A stretch of 64,000 nt of DNA from Massiliimalia massiliensis (GTDB taxonomy: Bacteria; Bacillota; Clostridia; Oscillospirales; Ruminococcaceae). The stretch spans positions 1-64,000 of the forward strand of contig NZ_FUHT01000002.1 in NCBI RefSeq assembly GCF_900155615.1, given 5' to 3'. Positions 7,373 through 16,452 of this stretch are shown here, in pieces. The stretch's first letter is position 1. Every line of letters begins with the position of its first letter. The notes beneath the pieces are model-generated. The model was not told the origin of the DNA, searched no databases, and was given only the letters and a program-made list of their open reading frames with translations. Both the position numbers and the translations under genes were made by a program.

Positions 7373-9904
7373 TTATTTTAAATGATAGGCGAGAGAGGTG
7401 ACATGATCCGAATACTGTGCCTTAGCTGTGATAGTTCCACGGCGATGCTTTCCTTTTATTCTAACCCGTTTTTCCATACCGGGCAGAAGATCAAAATAGT
7501 TGTCCTCAAAAAGCCAGTTGAATTTATCCCCTTCGTCATCTCCTTCCAATTCAACGCAGTGTGCAAACCGGTCGGTTGTAACCACAATACTGTCGTCGTC
7601 TTCATGAAGAGTCAGATTTGCATTCTGGAAATTAAAATATCGTTCCTGAGTCAGAAAATCAACTGTATGTGCAATACAATTCCCCTCCTTATCATAAATC
7701 CATGCACAAAGGAGATTTTGTCTCCAGATCATACCAAATTGATAGAGGTCTGTCATTAAACTGGACTCGTTATGGTCTATAGAAATTGGCATGGCAAGGC
7801 TTTGTTCTTCTACATAAGTATTTTTCTGAGGATCAAAAATCTTGCATACCAAAGTCCCTTCCACTCGTTCTCCAGAATCATTCGTTATCCATACATATAC
7901 TTGATCATCAATTTCAAAGGAAATCAAAAGAGGAGTATAAGCGCGAATCATTGCATAATATGGAATAAAAGGTTCGGAATAATAGTCAATTACTGCAGAA
8001 TAAATCTGTGGCAGAGTATCATTCAATTTCCAGACTAAATGGCCGAAACATCGGCGCGGCCGATCCTGTTCATAATGAGGCCTTCCACGGCGGCAACGGC
8101 CAACAGCTTCCTTAAAGTGCTGTGCCCTTGCAGCCGCCACATTATAGACTAATTCCTCACCGCATGTTGGAGTAAAATATTGTTCTACCGGTCCAAACTT
8201 CGCCCACATTTCATTGGATGCCTCTGCCGAATAATAAATCCAGGCCGAAGGAATTTGATATTCGTCACCCGGGCGAATGGAAGCGGTATAATCGTCAGGC
8301 CAAATTTCCTCTGGCTTCATAAAGCGCAGCAGGCTTTTCATACCTGAGGGGGAAACACGTGTGTTTTCGCTAAAAAAGTATGGATAGTCACAGCCCGGCA
8401 CAAACCACCAGCGATGTTCCAGGCCATGTGTATCCCCTTCCATAGGGTCATTAGGATAGAGTCCCTCCATTGGACAGCTTGGCAAATAGAAACGTTTGGG
8501 ATCATACTGCCCGCATAGCAGCCGCGTTTCATCCATATAGAGTCCCTTTCCATAAACCTTTTGGTTTGGATCAGCAATATGTGACCACATCAGGGATTCA
8601 TTACCACCGCACCACATAAAGATACTGGGATGGTGCTTTAAGCGTTTTAAGAGATAAACCGCGTCTTTCCGACATTCCTCAAGAAAAGCTTCATCCTCTG
8701 GATAAGCACCCGAATCCCCATAAAATTCCTGCCAAATCAAAATCCCCCTGCGGTCTGCTTCCTGATACAGTTCATCCGGATACGCTTCTCCAGGTCCCCA
8801 AATGCGCAGACAATTCATCCCATTTTCTACCAGATCCATAACCTTTTGAAAATGGCCGCTGTCAAACACATGGGAAATGCCGCCTTTGCCAATAGGAGCA
8901 AAGCAGCCACCCCATAATTTAATCGCTTTTCCGTTAATAGAGAAATCAAACAATGCTTTCATTCTGATATCCCTTAAACCAAATTGCCTGGAAATTTGAT
9001 CGTATTGTTCCCCGCGATAAGAAATATCAACAACGACTGTATACAGCGATTGTTCCCCATAATCCTTTGGCCACCAAAGGGAAGGGTTCATAATTGGAAA
9101 TTTCCAATTAAGTTGCTTCGTTTCTGACAGAGACATCATTGCGGCGGAGTTAATTTTATTTCCATTTGGATCATAAAGGGAAGCAAATACCTCAAGCTCC
9201 AAATCAGCAGTGCAATCAAGGTCGGCAGTAAAGCTGACGATTGCTTTTTGGTAATCATCGACTAGATCTGTTTCTATATCTAAAAAGGAAATCGAGGCTT
9301 TGCTGTATGTTATTGATATTTCATCAAATACGCCGATTGTTGTAATGCACTTAGGCTGGGCACCTAAATAACGTGAAAAATCATCTGCCGGCTTTCGCAT
9401 TGCATTGATTGCCGAAACCGGATGATCTTTTCCATGAACATTTTCATACTCTTCAATAAAGGCATAGGGAGAACGGAAATGCAATAAGAGCGTATTTTTC
9501 GTCTGTATTTGGCTGGTTATGTCAATCTCTAACGCCCGATACATACTTTGATGCGACGCAATTTTTTCCCCGTTTAAATAAACAGTAACAAAAGTATCCA
9601 GCCCCTTAAAACAAAGCACAGCACGATCGCCGGAATGTGCATTTGAAAAATTGCATCGATAAAGCCAATCCTTCTGTGCGACCCATTCAAATTTATCACA
9701 CCGGCCTTCCAGCGCATGGTTTCTCATTTGATCATTTTCAATTAAAATATCATGGATTTGAGCCGGCATAGTTGTTACAGCCATCCAACCCTCTGAGGAT
9801 TTTTCAGAATACGAATAGGCGTGGATATCTTCCTTGGACAATATACTGTTTTTCTCGATTTGTTTGATTTCCCATTCTTGATTCAGTAAAATAGTATCTT
9901 TCAT
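7373..9904 (-). CDS. GH2 family glycosidase, beta-mannosidase type
   Basis: About 843 residues with the GH2 plan: an N-terminal sugar-binding domain, immunoglobulin-like domains and a TIM barrel. The acid/base is expected at the Glu of MWCGGNES (about residue 436). The nucleophile is expected at the Glu of FFSEN (about 513), which lies where beta-mannosidases have FxSExG; here Asn replaces the usual aromatic residue and the Gly is lost. No signal peptide, so it works in the cytoplasm on imported oligosaccharides. ATG 9904 is used because AAGGAG lies eight bases upstream. The mannosidase call follows the barrel architecture; another beta-glycosidase specificity is possible. Confidence 0.85.
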   Translation of the reverse strand: MKDTILLNQEWEIKQIEKNSILSKEDIHAYSYSEKSSEGWMAVTTMPAQIHDILIENDQMRNHALEGRCDKFEWVAQKDWLYRCNFSNAHSGDRAVLCFKGLDTFVTVYLNGEKIASHQSMYRALEIDITSQIQTKNTLLLHFRSPYAFIEEYENVHGKDHPVSAINAMRKPADDFSRYLGAQPKCITTIGVFDEISITYSKASISFLDIETDLVDDYQKAIVSFTADLDCTADLELEVFASLYDPNGNKINSAAMMSLSETKQLNWKFPIMNPSLWWPKDYGEQSLYTVVVDISYRGEQYDQISRQFGLRDIRMKALFDFSINGKAIKLWGGCFAPIGKGGISHVFDSGHFQKVMDLVENGMNCLRIWGPGEAYPDELYQEADRRGILIWQEFYGDSGAYPEDEAFLEECRKDAVYLLKRLKHHPSIFMWCGGNESLMWSHIADPNQKVYGKGLYMDETRLLCGQYDPKRFYLPSCPMEGLYPNDPMEGDTHGLEHRWWFVPGCDYPYFFSENTRVSPSGMKSLLRFMKPEEIWPDDYTASIRPGDEYQIPSAWIYYSAEASNEMWAKFGPVEQYFTPTCGEELVYNVAAARAQHFKEAVGRCRRGRPHYEQDRPRRCFGHLVWKLNDTLPQIYSAVIDYYSEPFIPYYAMIRAYTPLLISFEIDDQVYVWITNDSGERVEGTLVCKIFDPQKNTYVEEQSLAMPISIDHNESSLMTDLYQFGMIWRQNLLCAWIYDKEGNCIAHTVDFLTQERYFNFQNANLTLHEDDDSIVVTTDRFAHCVELEGDDEGDKFNWLFEDNYFDLLPGMEKRVRIKGKHRRGTITAKAQYSDHVTSLAYHLK

Positions 9905-9936
9905 TTTTTGCACTCCTTATCGTAGCATTTATCTAC

Positions 9937-9964
9937 ATTATATTGTAAATGAAACGATAAACAA
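9937..9964 (-). promoter_or_regulatory. promoter of the GH2 gene
   Basis: TTGTTT (9959-9964), 16-bp spacer, TATAAT (9937-9942), about 30 bp before the start codon. It has the same architecture as the binding-protein promoter at 3831-3858. Confidence 0.65.
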
Positions 9965-10393
9965 TAGAGTTATTCTAAGATTTTATTGCACTATTTCACT
10001 AAAAATACCATCATATATAGGGAAATAAATAGCGCTATTATAGAAGAAAAGATATTGACTTTTTCTGAATTTTTAATTTTTAATTCTTTGAAAAAATACT
10101 CTTAATAACGTTGATGCTAAGACAGAAAAAAGCTCTTTTTATTATAAATCTATTTTCTGATTCTAGCAATCGGAAATCTATGGAAACTGAAAAAATGAAA
10201 ATCTGGAACTCAAAAAATGAGACATCTGAATTTCGGCCTCTTTTTATGCCATAAACCCAGTATTTAGGCCTTTTTTCAAAGTTTACTCTATTTTGTAAAA
10301 GCGGGACATTCAAAAGTAAAAAAGCAATCAAATCTGAACCCCAATTCTCATTTTATTTTTGAAGCGTGGGGGTAACAATTCCGTCATCCTAGC
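9965..10393. other. AT-rich gap, no gene seen
   Basis: The only open frame (10080-10331, minus) has no ribosome binding site and a low-complexity Phe/Asn-rich translation. No RNA gene or clear operator was recognised. Confidence 0.5.
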
Positions 10394-10577
10394 CCATGAT
10401 TGGATGACAAAAAAGATGTCACTCCATTTTTTTCAGTATTCATGCGGGTTTGCGGGCTTTTGGGAGCAAAATCCGAAAAACGGTTTTACCGTGGATGTCC
10501 AAAAATAAAACCGAATCAAATAGCAAGAAAGCGGAGTTTCCGCCTGAATTTCCAGGCCGGAGGCTCTGTTTTTTCGT
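10394..10577. repeat. 184-bp dispersed repeat, copy B
   Basis: Matches 344-527 without gaps. It begins CCATGAT like copy A, but no tRNA precedes it. The second hairpin keeps its pairing mostly through G-T pairs (GCGGAG with CTCTGT), so the terminator fold seems to be under selection. Confidence 0.85.
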
Positions 10578-10905
10578 TGCAAACGACAAATAGAAACCGT
10601 AGCTATTGTCTCTGGATCCGACTCCTTAAAAACTGATAGTTTTTTTCACGCTGTTCGAAATTTCGCTTTAGACGCATTTGTATCATATTTCTTTAAAAGC
10701 ATATGCCGCTTGGAGCGCTCATCCTTCCGAGCTTTAAAAGTCTTGCTTTCAGAAAATTCCAGAATTCTTCCTGCTTCTGTAATTGGCATCGAGCCGCAAA
10801 AATAGATTTTTCATTTAAATCTGTTCCCGGCGAAACAATTATGACTGCTTTCTATTTCATATCTTGCAAAAAACATATTGTATTTTGCCTTCTTTTCTGT
10901 ATTTC
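10578..10905. other. gap before the GH120 gene, nothing recognised
   Basis: Short open frames without ribosome binding sites; no convincing RNA fold, terminator or operator was found. Confidence 0.4.
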
Positions 10906-10934
10906 TTGACAGCAGATTATAGACAATATACTAT
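10906..10934 (+). promoter_or_regulatory. promoter of the GH120 gene
   Basis: Perfect TTGACA (10906-10911), 17-bp spacer, TACTAT (10929-10934). It lies 60 bp before the ATG, which has GGGGG a few bases upstream. Confidence 0.7.
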
Positions 10935-10993
10935 ATAAATAATAAATAAAATGATATCTAGATAAGAATATCGGATCAATCAGGGGGAATAAG

Positions 10994-13003
10994 ATGACGA
11001 TCTACGTTTCTGCAAAAGCCTTCCGTGACGGAAACGGCACAAAGGAAAGGCCATTTAAGCATATCAATGACGCGGCGCAAATTGCCCTGCCCGGAGATGA
11101 GGTTCTGGTTGCTCCGGGGATATACCGGGAATCTGTTAATCCGATCCATGCCGGAACAGAGGAGGCCAGAATTACATACTGCAGCGCAGAGCCATTGGGC
11201 GCGGTGATTACCGGAGCAGAGGAAGTGAAAAGCTGGGAACCATATCAAGGAAGCGTATGGGTATGCCGGATTGGGAACAGCCTGTTCGGCAGCTACAATC
11301 CATACACTACCTATGTTTATGGGGACTGGTATTTTGCAGGCCGAAGCAAGCATACCGGCGCTGTATATCTGAATGATAAAATGCTCTATGAAGCTGAAAG
11401 CCTGGAATCGTGCCTCAAGGGCGAGATTTATGAATGCTCCTGGGAACCGGAAGCCTCGGTCTATCAATGGTATGCCGAACAGGATGGCGATGATACTGTA
11501 ATCTATGCCAATTTTCAGGGAAAGAACCCGAATCAGGAAAAGGTAGAAATCAATGTGCGGCGCAATTGCTTCATGCCATCTAAAACCGGTGTCAGCTACA
11601 TTACTGTCAGCGGCTTTCATGTCGACAAAGCAGCGACGAACTGGGCGCCGCCGGCTGCATACCAGGACGGAATGATTGGGCCGCACTGGTCAAAGGGCTG
11701 GATTATTGAGGATTGTGAGATCAGCAACAGCAAATGCGCCGGAATTTGTTTGGGCAAGTACCTGGATCCGGACAATGAACATTATTTTACCAATAAACAT
11801 GTAAAGAGCCCTACGCAAATGGAACGGGATGCCGTTTGTAAAGGCCAGTACCATGGATGGCTGAAAGAAAATGTCGGCAGCCATGTTATTCGGCGCTGCA
11901 ATATCCATAACTGCGAACAAGGCGGTATTATCGGCCGTATGGGCGGTGTATTCTCAATTATTGAAGATAATCATATTCACCATATCAACAATATGATGGA
12001 GTTAGGCGGAGCCGAAATCGCCGGGATCAAAATGCACGCGGCCATCGACGTTGTTTTCCGCCGCAACTATATCCACCACTGCACGATGGGGATCTGGTGC
12101 GACTGGGAAGCGCAGGGAACCCGAATCACACAAAACCTCTTCCACGACAATCAGCGCCCGGAATTTGCCAAGCAGCTAAAGGGCGGGATGATGAGTCAGG
12201 ATATTTTTGTGGAGGTCAGCCATGGGCCTACGCTGATTGACAACAACATTCTGCTGTCTGACGCTTCGCTTCGGATGGCGACTGAAGGCGTGGCGATGGT
12301 GCACAATCTAATTTGCGGCTCATTCACCGCCGTAGGCGGAGGCACGGACAGTATCGTCGAGGGAGTCAACCGCGCGCGCTATACCCCTTATCATATCCCG
12401 CACCGCACGGAGGTAATGGGCTTTATGACCATCCTGCATGGGGACGACCGTTTCTATAACAACATTTTTGTCCAAAAATGGCCGGAGACTCCCTTGCTGA
12501 TCCGGCATGACAGCGACGATGGAATGGAAAAGGAAAACCGTGAGGTCGGCACCCATGTTATGGACGCCTATCCGACTTATGACGAATGGATCAAAAAGTT
12601 TGATATGGATACCGATACCCCGAATATGAAAAAGCTGGAGCCGGCACATTTCCAGCATCTCCCGGTTTGGGTAAAGGGAAACGCCTATTTTAACGGTGCA
12701 AAAGCATACAAAAATGAAACCGACCATTTGGTTGATACAAGCCATGATATCAAGGTAGAGGTAATGATACAGGACGGCAAACCGGTACTGTCCACCAATC
12801 TCTATGAATTCCTGGACGGATTTGCGGCCGATATGGTAAACAGCGATGTTTTGGGCAAGGCATTTGAACCGGAAGAGCTGTTTGAAAATCCCGACGGGAC
12901 ACCGATCACCTTTGACCGCGACTATTTCGGCGAGCATCGTGATCTCTCCGTTTTACCGGGGCCTTTTGCCAGGAAAGAGGATTTGGGCAAAAAGCTTTGG
13001 TAA
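10994..13003 (+). CDS. GH120 beta-xylosidase, right-handed beta-helix
   Basis: A 669-residue enzyme that should release xylose from the non-reducing end of xylo-oligosaccharides. It recalls Thermoanaerobacterium XylC (GH120) along its length: the N-terminal YVSAKAFRDGNGT helix cap, EINVRRNCF at 186-194, GWIIED at 235-240, AGIKMHAAIDV near 343-353. The two catalytic positions of the family fit Asp370 in CDWEAQGTR (nucleophile) and Glu407 in IFVEVSHG (acid/base). No signal peptide, so it is cytoplasmic. It is transcribed alone and converges on the neighbouring ABC/isomerase operon, whose substrate may therefore be a xylo-oligosaccharide. Confidence 0.9.
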   Translation: MTIYVSAKAFRDGNGTKERPFKHINDAAQIALPGDEVLVAPGIYRESVNPIHAGTEEARITYCSAEPLGAVITGAEEVKSWEPYQGSVWVCRIGNSLFGSYNPYTTYVYGDWYFAGRSKHTGAVYLNDKMLYEAESLESCLKGEIYECSWEPEASVYQWYAEQDGDDTVIYANFQGKNPNQEKVEINVRRNCFMPSKTGVSYITVSGFHVDKAATNWAPPAAYQDGMIGPHWSKGWIIEDCEISNSKCAGICLGKYLDPDNEHYFTNKHVKSPTQMERDAVCKGQYHGWLKENVGSHVIRRCNIHNCEQGGIIGRMGGVFSIIEDNHIHHINNMMELGGAEIAGIKMHAAIDVVFRRNYIHHCTMGIWCDWEAQGTRITQNLFHDNQRPEFAKQLKGGMMSQDIFVEVSHGPTLIDNNILLSDASLRMATEGVAMVHNLICGSFTAVGGGTDSIVEGVNRARYTPYHIPHRTEVMGFMTILHGDDRFYNNIFVQKWPETPLLIRHDSDDGMEKENREVGTHVMDAYPTYDEWIKKFDMDTDTPNMKKLEPAHFQHLPVWVKGNAYFNGAKAYKNETDHLVDTSHDIKVEVMIQDGKPVLSTNLYEFLDGFAADMVNSDVLGKAFEPEELFENPDGTPITFDRDYFGEHRDLSVLPGPFARKEDLGKKLW

Positions 13004-13108
13004 GGGAAGAGACATTGTCTGCGGTTTGGGGGACAGAGGGACGAAATCCCGGATTCCGGTTCCGTCTACTCTCTCCCTGACATATATTCATTGCATTGTA
13101 ATCATGCC

Positions 13109-13157
13109 AAAAAAGCCATCCGTAAACCAAAAACAGGTTTACGGATGGCCTTTTTTA
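13109..13157. terminator. bidirectional terminator between convergent units
   Basis: A perfect 14-bp stem GCCATCCGTAAACC / GGTTTACGGATGGC flanked by an A run and a T run. It serves both the GH120 gene and the leftward operon. Confidence 0.9.
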
Positions 13158-13215
13158 ATAACTCAGCTTTAAAAGCAATTTCTCACAGCCCGGACTGACA
13201 CAGAATGGCCTCTGA

Positions 13216-13887
13216 TTAATATCTTACCTCTAAATTTTCTCCAACCAGGCCCACATGGGCGCCCTTGCTGGCAGGTACGCTTTCAGCGTGCGCAATCAGC
13301 CATTTATTCCGCATCCAGAGCAATCGGTCTTCCTCTTCAACCATTTCCGGAATCTGCTCCAAGGGAGTATTGGTCTGATCCGGCAGAATAATCACGCACT
13401 TAAACCCATTGTCAGATACTTTGCACGGAGAGAAATGCAGAGTTGTCGCATACAATTCCAGCGCTGTTCCCGCTTTCACATAAAATGCTTCCACCAGCTT
13501 CGTATCCAACCGATTATCCTCGATTGCTTCCAGCGGCGCCAGCAACAGCACAAGATCAGTCCCCGCAACGTCAATTTCACTGCCCTTATGGTATTCAAGT
13601 GCATTCAGTTTGCTGTTTTTCCCATTGCAGTATCCAATCTCTAACGGCATATCAGCATAGAAATTCTTTTTCAGCAGTTCATAAACCGCCTCTTTTTCCA
13701 TTTCAGGCTCAGACGCTACGTAACAGTTTCCTTCCTGCGGAATTGCGGTTTTTTGCTCCAGATATTCCAACAAACCGGAAAAATCGTATTTTGTCAATAC
13801 CTTTCCGTATTTTCTAAAGCCCGGATCGTCAACCGGCTTTACATCAAAGCTGTTCACTTCATTTAATCGATTTAACATTGATACCAT
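13216..13887 (-). CDS. DUF4867 family protein
   Basis: A 223-residue soluble protein that resembles the DUF4867 family, which is often found in sugar-catabolic operons. No experimentally known role comes to mind. The second half has the alternating hydrophobic pattern of a cupin-like beta fold (VDVAG-type strands, LYATTLHFSPC, CVIILP), so a carbohydrate-binding or isomerase role is possible but unproven. It is the last gene of an operon with RpiB/LacAB- and xylose-isomerase-like enzymes. A second in-frame ATG three codons in is an equally good start. Confidence 0.7.
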   Translation of the reverse strand: MVSMLNRLNEVNSFDVKPVDDPGFRKYGKVLTKYDFSGLLEYLEQKTAIPQEGNCYVASEPEMEKEAVYELLKKNFYADMPLEIGYCNGKNSKLNALEYHKGSEIDVAGTDLVLLLAPLEAIEDNRLDTKLVEAFYVKAGTALELYATTLHFSPCKVSDNGFKCVIILPDQTNTPLEQIPEMVEEEDRLLWMRNKWLIAHAESVPASKGAHVGLVGENLEVRY

Positions 13888-13914
13888 CTCGCTTTCGCCT
13901 ATGCAATATCCGCC

Positions 13915-14388
13915 TCACTTAGTCTGCGTGCGGTCGATCTCCACGACCTGCTGATAGGCATTCTTTAAAAAGGCCTGTCTCCATTCCTCCAAGCCCTGCG
14001 TGTGCTCAGTGGACAGAAAGACCTCTGCCATCTCCAGCCCAAGTTCCGGGCCAATCACCCAGCCGCCCATGCACAAAATATTGGAATTATTAATCGCGCG
14101 GCACATTCTGGCGCTGTATGTCGTTTCGCAGCAGGCAGCGAGCACGCCGCGGAATTTATTTGCGACCTGGGACATTCCCATCCCGGTTCCGCAAATTAAT
14201 ATCGCCCTTTCATATTCCCCGTTGCTGACAGCTTTACCTACTATGGATGCCACTTCAAAAAACGGATGCGGCTGCTCCACATCAGCCGTTCCCAGGTCAG
14301 TAATCTCAATTCCCTTTTCGCTCAGCCTGGCAAGGATAAATTCCTTTAAATAGAAACCGGACTTATCAGAACCAATTGCAATCTTCAC
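13915..14388 (-). CDS. RpiB/LacAB-family sugar-phosphate isomerase
   Basis: About 157 residues. The fold opens with MKIAIGSDKSGFYLK, and the active-site loop is ICGTGMGMSQVANKFRGV; the Cys at the start of that loop is the catalytic base in RpiB. It would interconvert an aldose phosphate and a ketose phosphate (ribose, allose, galactose or a tetrose phosphate); the residues do not decide which. Start GTG 14388 is preferred over ATG 14397, because AGGAG touches that ATG but is nine bases from the GTG. Gene order ties it to the ABC importer. Confidence 0.88.
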   Translation of the reverse strand: MKIAIGSDKSGFYLKEFILARLSEKGIEITDLGTADVEQPHPFFEVASIVGKAVSNGEYERAILICGTGMGMSQVANKFRGVLAACCETTYSARMCRAINNSNILCMGGWVIGPELGLEMAEVFLSTEHTQGLEEWRQAFLKNAYQQVVEIDRTQTK

Positions 14389-14430
14389 TGCAACCATCTC
14401 CTATACAATTTTTTATGGTAGAACCGCGCT

Positions 14431-15312
14431 CTAATCCTGCATGTTAATAGCATGGCGCAGTGTCTTCTGCCCGATCAGGAGGCCCTTTTGCACTTTTTCC
14501 ATGGTTCCTTCCCATACCGGGTCTTCATGCTCTACACTAATGACTCCATCATAGCCGGCCTCAAACAAATTTGACACCAGCTTGTTCCATTGAATTTCTC
14601 CCAGTCCCGGAATACGATAGCGCCACCATGAATAATCGCTCAAAATTCCTTTTCGGTTTAGCTCATAACGGTTAATTTCCGTATCCTTGCCATGAACATG
14701 GAAAATCCTGTCCTTAAACTCAAATATCGGCATATACGGGTCCATCATTTCCCAGACAAAGTGTGACGGGTCATAAGCCATTCCCAAGCGCGGATCAGGG
14801 AGCCGGCTGAACAGCTCATGATTCAAGTAAGGCGATATAGCTATATTCCCCATAGCCGGACAGGTCTCGAGGCAGATTTTCGTTCCGCTCTCTTTACTGA
14901 TGTCCAGCAGCTCGCTCAAAAAATCCACTGCCATATCCATCGAACGGATCGGACGTTTGCGGATTCCATCATAAAAATCAAATTTTTCATCCCATTCGCA
15001 TCCCCGGTCAATCCCTGTCGAGGTGACAAATTTAGGAATATTGTATTTCATAGCCCATTTCAGGCGTCGGATCATCTCTTCTTTCTGTGCCTTTCCCTCT
15101 TCTCCCGGAAAGAACGGATTTCTGCAGATTGTCATTGCCCCGATTTTAATATCGTCCCTGGCAACAACGTCGTCGAACATCTTTTCGTCCAATTGGATCG
15201 AAGCGCCAACCTCAAGTTCTTCAAAGCCATGCTCCACAGCCCACTGTGCGATTTCTCTTAAATCGGTCATCCCCTGCGCGGCAAGACTATTGGTAAATAA
15301 TCCAACTTTCAT
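14431..15312 (-). CDS. xylose-isomerase-like TIM-barrel epimerase/isomerase
   Basis: A 293-residue member of the sugar phosphate isomerase/epimerase superfamily (AP_endonuc_2 fold). Metal-ligand motifs are visible: CLETCP near 149, YDPSHF near 179, HVHGKD near 204 and a final SVEHEDPVW near 262. Such enzymes epimerise or isomerise keto sugars, often the 3-keto products of a Gfo/Idh/MocA dehydrogenase, and the gene before it is one. A 3-keto-glycoside or ketose step is inferred. A strong AAGGAG supports the start. Confidence 0.88.
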   Translation of the reverse strand: MKVGLFTNSLAAQGMTDLREIAQWAVEHGFEELEVGASIQLDEKMFDDVVARDDIKIGAMTICRNPFFPGEEGKAQKEEMIRRLKWAMKYNIPKFVTSTGIDRGCEWDEKFDFYDGIRKRPIRSMDMAVDFLSELLDISKESGTKICLETCPAMGNIAISPYLNHELFSRLPDPRLGMAYDPSHFVWEMMDPYMPIFEFKDRIFHVHGKDTEINRYELNRKGILSDYSWWRYRIPGLGEIQWNKLVSNLFEAGYDGVISVEHEDPVWEGTMEKVQKGLLIGQKTLRHAINMQD

Positions 15313-15342
15313 TCTTCATTCTCCTTTTATTCCATGAATCAA

Positions 15343-16425
15343 TTAAAGCTTAATCAACTGCTCAGTCTGATAGGACTTCTTCATCGCGTCCAATAACTGC
15401 TGGATATACACTGTTTCCCGAATAGTAGGATGAGCCGCTTCCTGCTGGTTCAGGCAATCGATGAAATAGGTATACTGCCTTGCCATTCTGTCATTCGCTT
15501 CCGGATGGATCGGAGTCCCCGGAGTTTTTACCGCGACAGTCTGGAACGTCTTAAAATAATCGGCCGGCGAATCATACAGCATGAGTTCAAACTCGTCATG
15601 CTTGCTGAGATTATACTTAATGCTGCCCTTTTCTCCGCTGATATGGATTTCCATTTCAAAAGGAGAATAACGGGAGTTTTCCAGGCATACATCCGTCCCG
15701 TCCTCAAATTTTGCTAAAATATTGCAGGAATCGTCACAGGTCACTTTCACCTGCTCTCCTGTAACCGGATCCTTTCGGTAGGGGACGAAAATTTCACTGT
15801 TGGCATATACGCTTTTAATTGTTTTGCACTGGCTGCTGAGAAGATACAAGGCCATATCGAGCGTATGGCTTGCCAGATCTCCCAGCACGCCGCTCCCCGC
15901 TTTTTCCTCCAGATGTCTCCATTCCAACGGATGATCTGGATTCGCCAGACGGTCTGCATAGAATCTCCCCTTATAATGGTAAATTCTCCCCAGCACGCCC
16001 TGATCAATCATTTCTTTGATTTTAATCATGGCCGGAATTCTGCGGTAAGTGAAACCGGTTAAGTTGAGGATCCCGTTTTCTTCACAGGCCTGCGCCATCT
16101 CTTCCACTTCCCGCGCGTCCAGCCCCAGCGGCTTTTCGCACAATACCGGAAGCTTTTTGCCCGCGGCATAGATGGTGATTTCCTTATGAAAGTCATTCGA
16201 CGTCGTGACAGAAACCATGTCTACCAGCCCACTGTCAATCAAATCCCGATAGTCTGTAAACATTTTGGCAGACAGCTTAAAATCCGCCGCGTATTGTTCC
16301 ATCTTTTCCGGAATCAAATCGCACAGCGCTGTAATCTCACAGTCGCGGAAGCATGTTTGAATCGCATTTGCATGCGCTCTTGCAATCAACCCGGTACCGA
16401 TAATCCCAATTCTTACTTTTTTCAT
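15343..16425 (-). CDS. Gfo/Idh/MocA family NAD(P)-dependent oxidoreductase 1
   Basis: A 360-residue dehydrogenase. The Rossmann motif is GIIGTGLIARAHA at 7-19, the family signature is CEKPLGLD near 95, and the C-terminal domain holds GDLASHTLDMALYL, the likely catalytic helix. It oxidises or reduces a sugar hydroxyl with NAD(P). It is clearly a paralogue of the first gene of the same operon (19636-20721): both share the GRFYANRLA-like and EWRH segments. Confidence 0.9.
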   Translation of the reverse strand: MKKVRIGIIGTGLIARAHANAIQTCFRDCEITALCDLIPEKMEQYAADFKLSAKMFTDYRDLIDSGLVDMVSVTTSNDFHKEITIYAAGKKLPVLCEKPLGLDAREVEEMAQACEENGILNLTGFTYRRIPAMIKIKEMIDQGVLGRIYHYKGRFYADRLANPDHPLEWRHLEEKAGSGVLGDLASHTLDMALYLLSSQCKTIKSVYANSEIFVPYRKDPVTGEQVKVTCDDSCNILAKFEDGTDVCLENSRYSPFEMEIHISGEKGSIKYNLSKHDEFELMLYDSPADYFKTFQTVAVKTPGTPIHPEANDRMARQYTYFIDCLNQQEAAHPTIRETVYIQQLLDAMKKSYQTEQLIKL

Positions 16426-16452
16426 GTTAAAGCACCTCTCATGGCTATAATT

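Noticed and set aside
10080-10331. 83-codon frame upstream of the GH2 gene
   Set aside because: No ribosome site, AT-driven composition, no match to a known family.
10976-12937. Two long frames (236 and 205 codons) on the minus strand inside the GH120 gene
   Set aside because: Antisense shadows of a well-supported enzyme gene.
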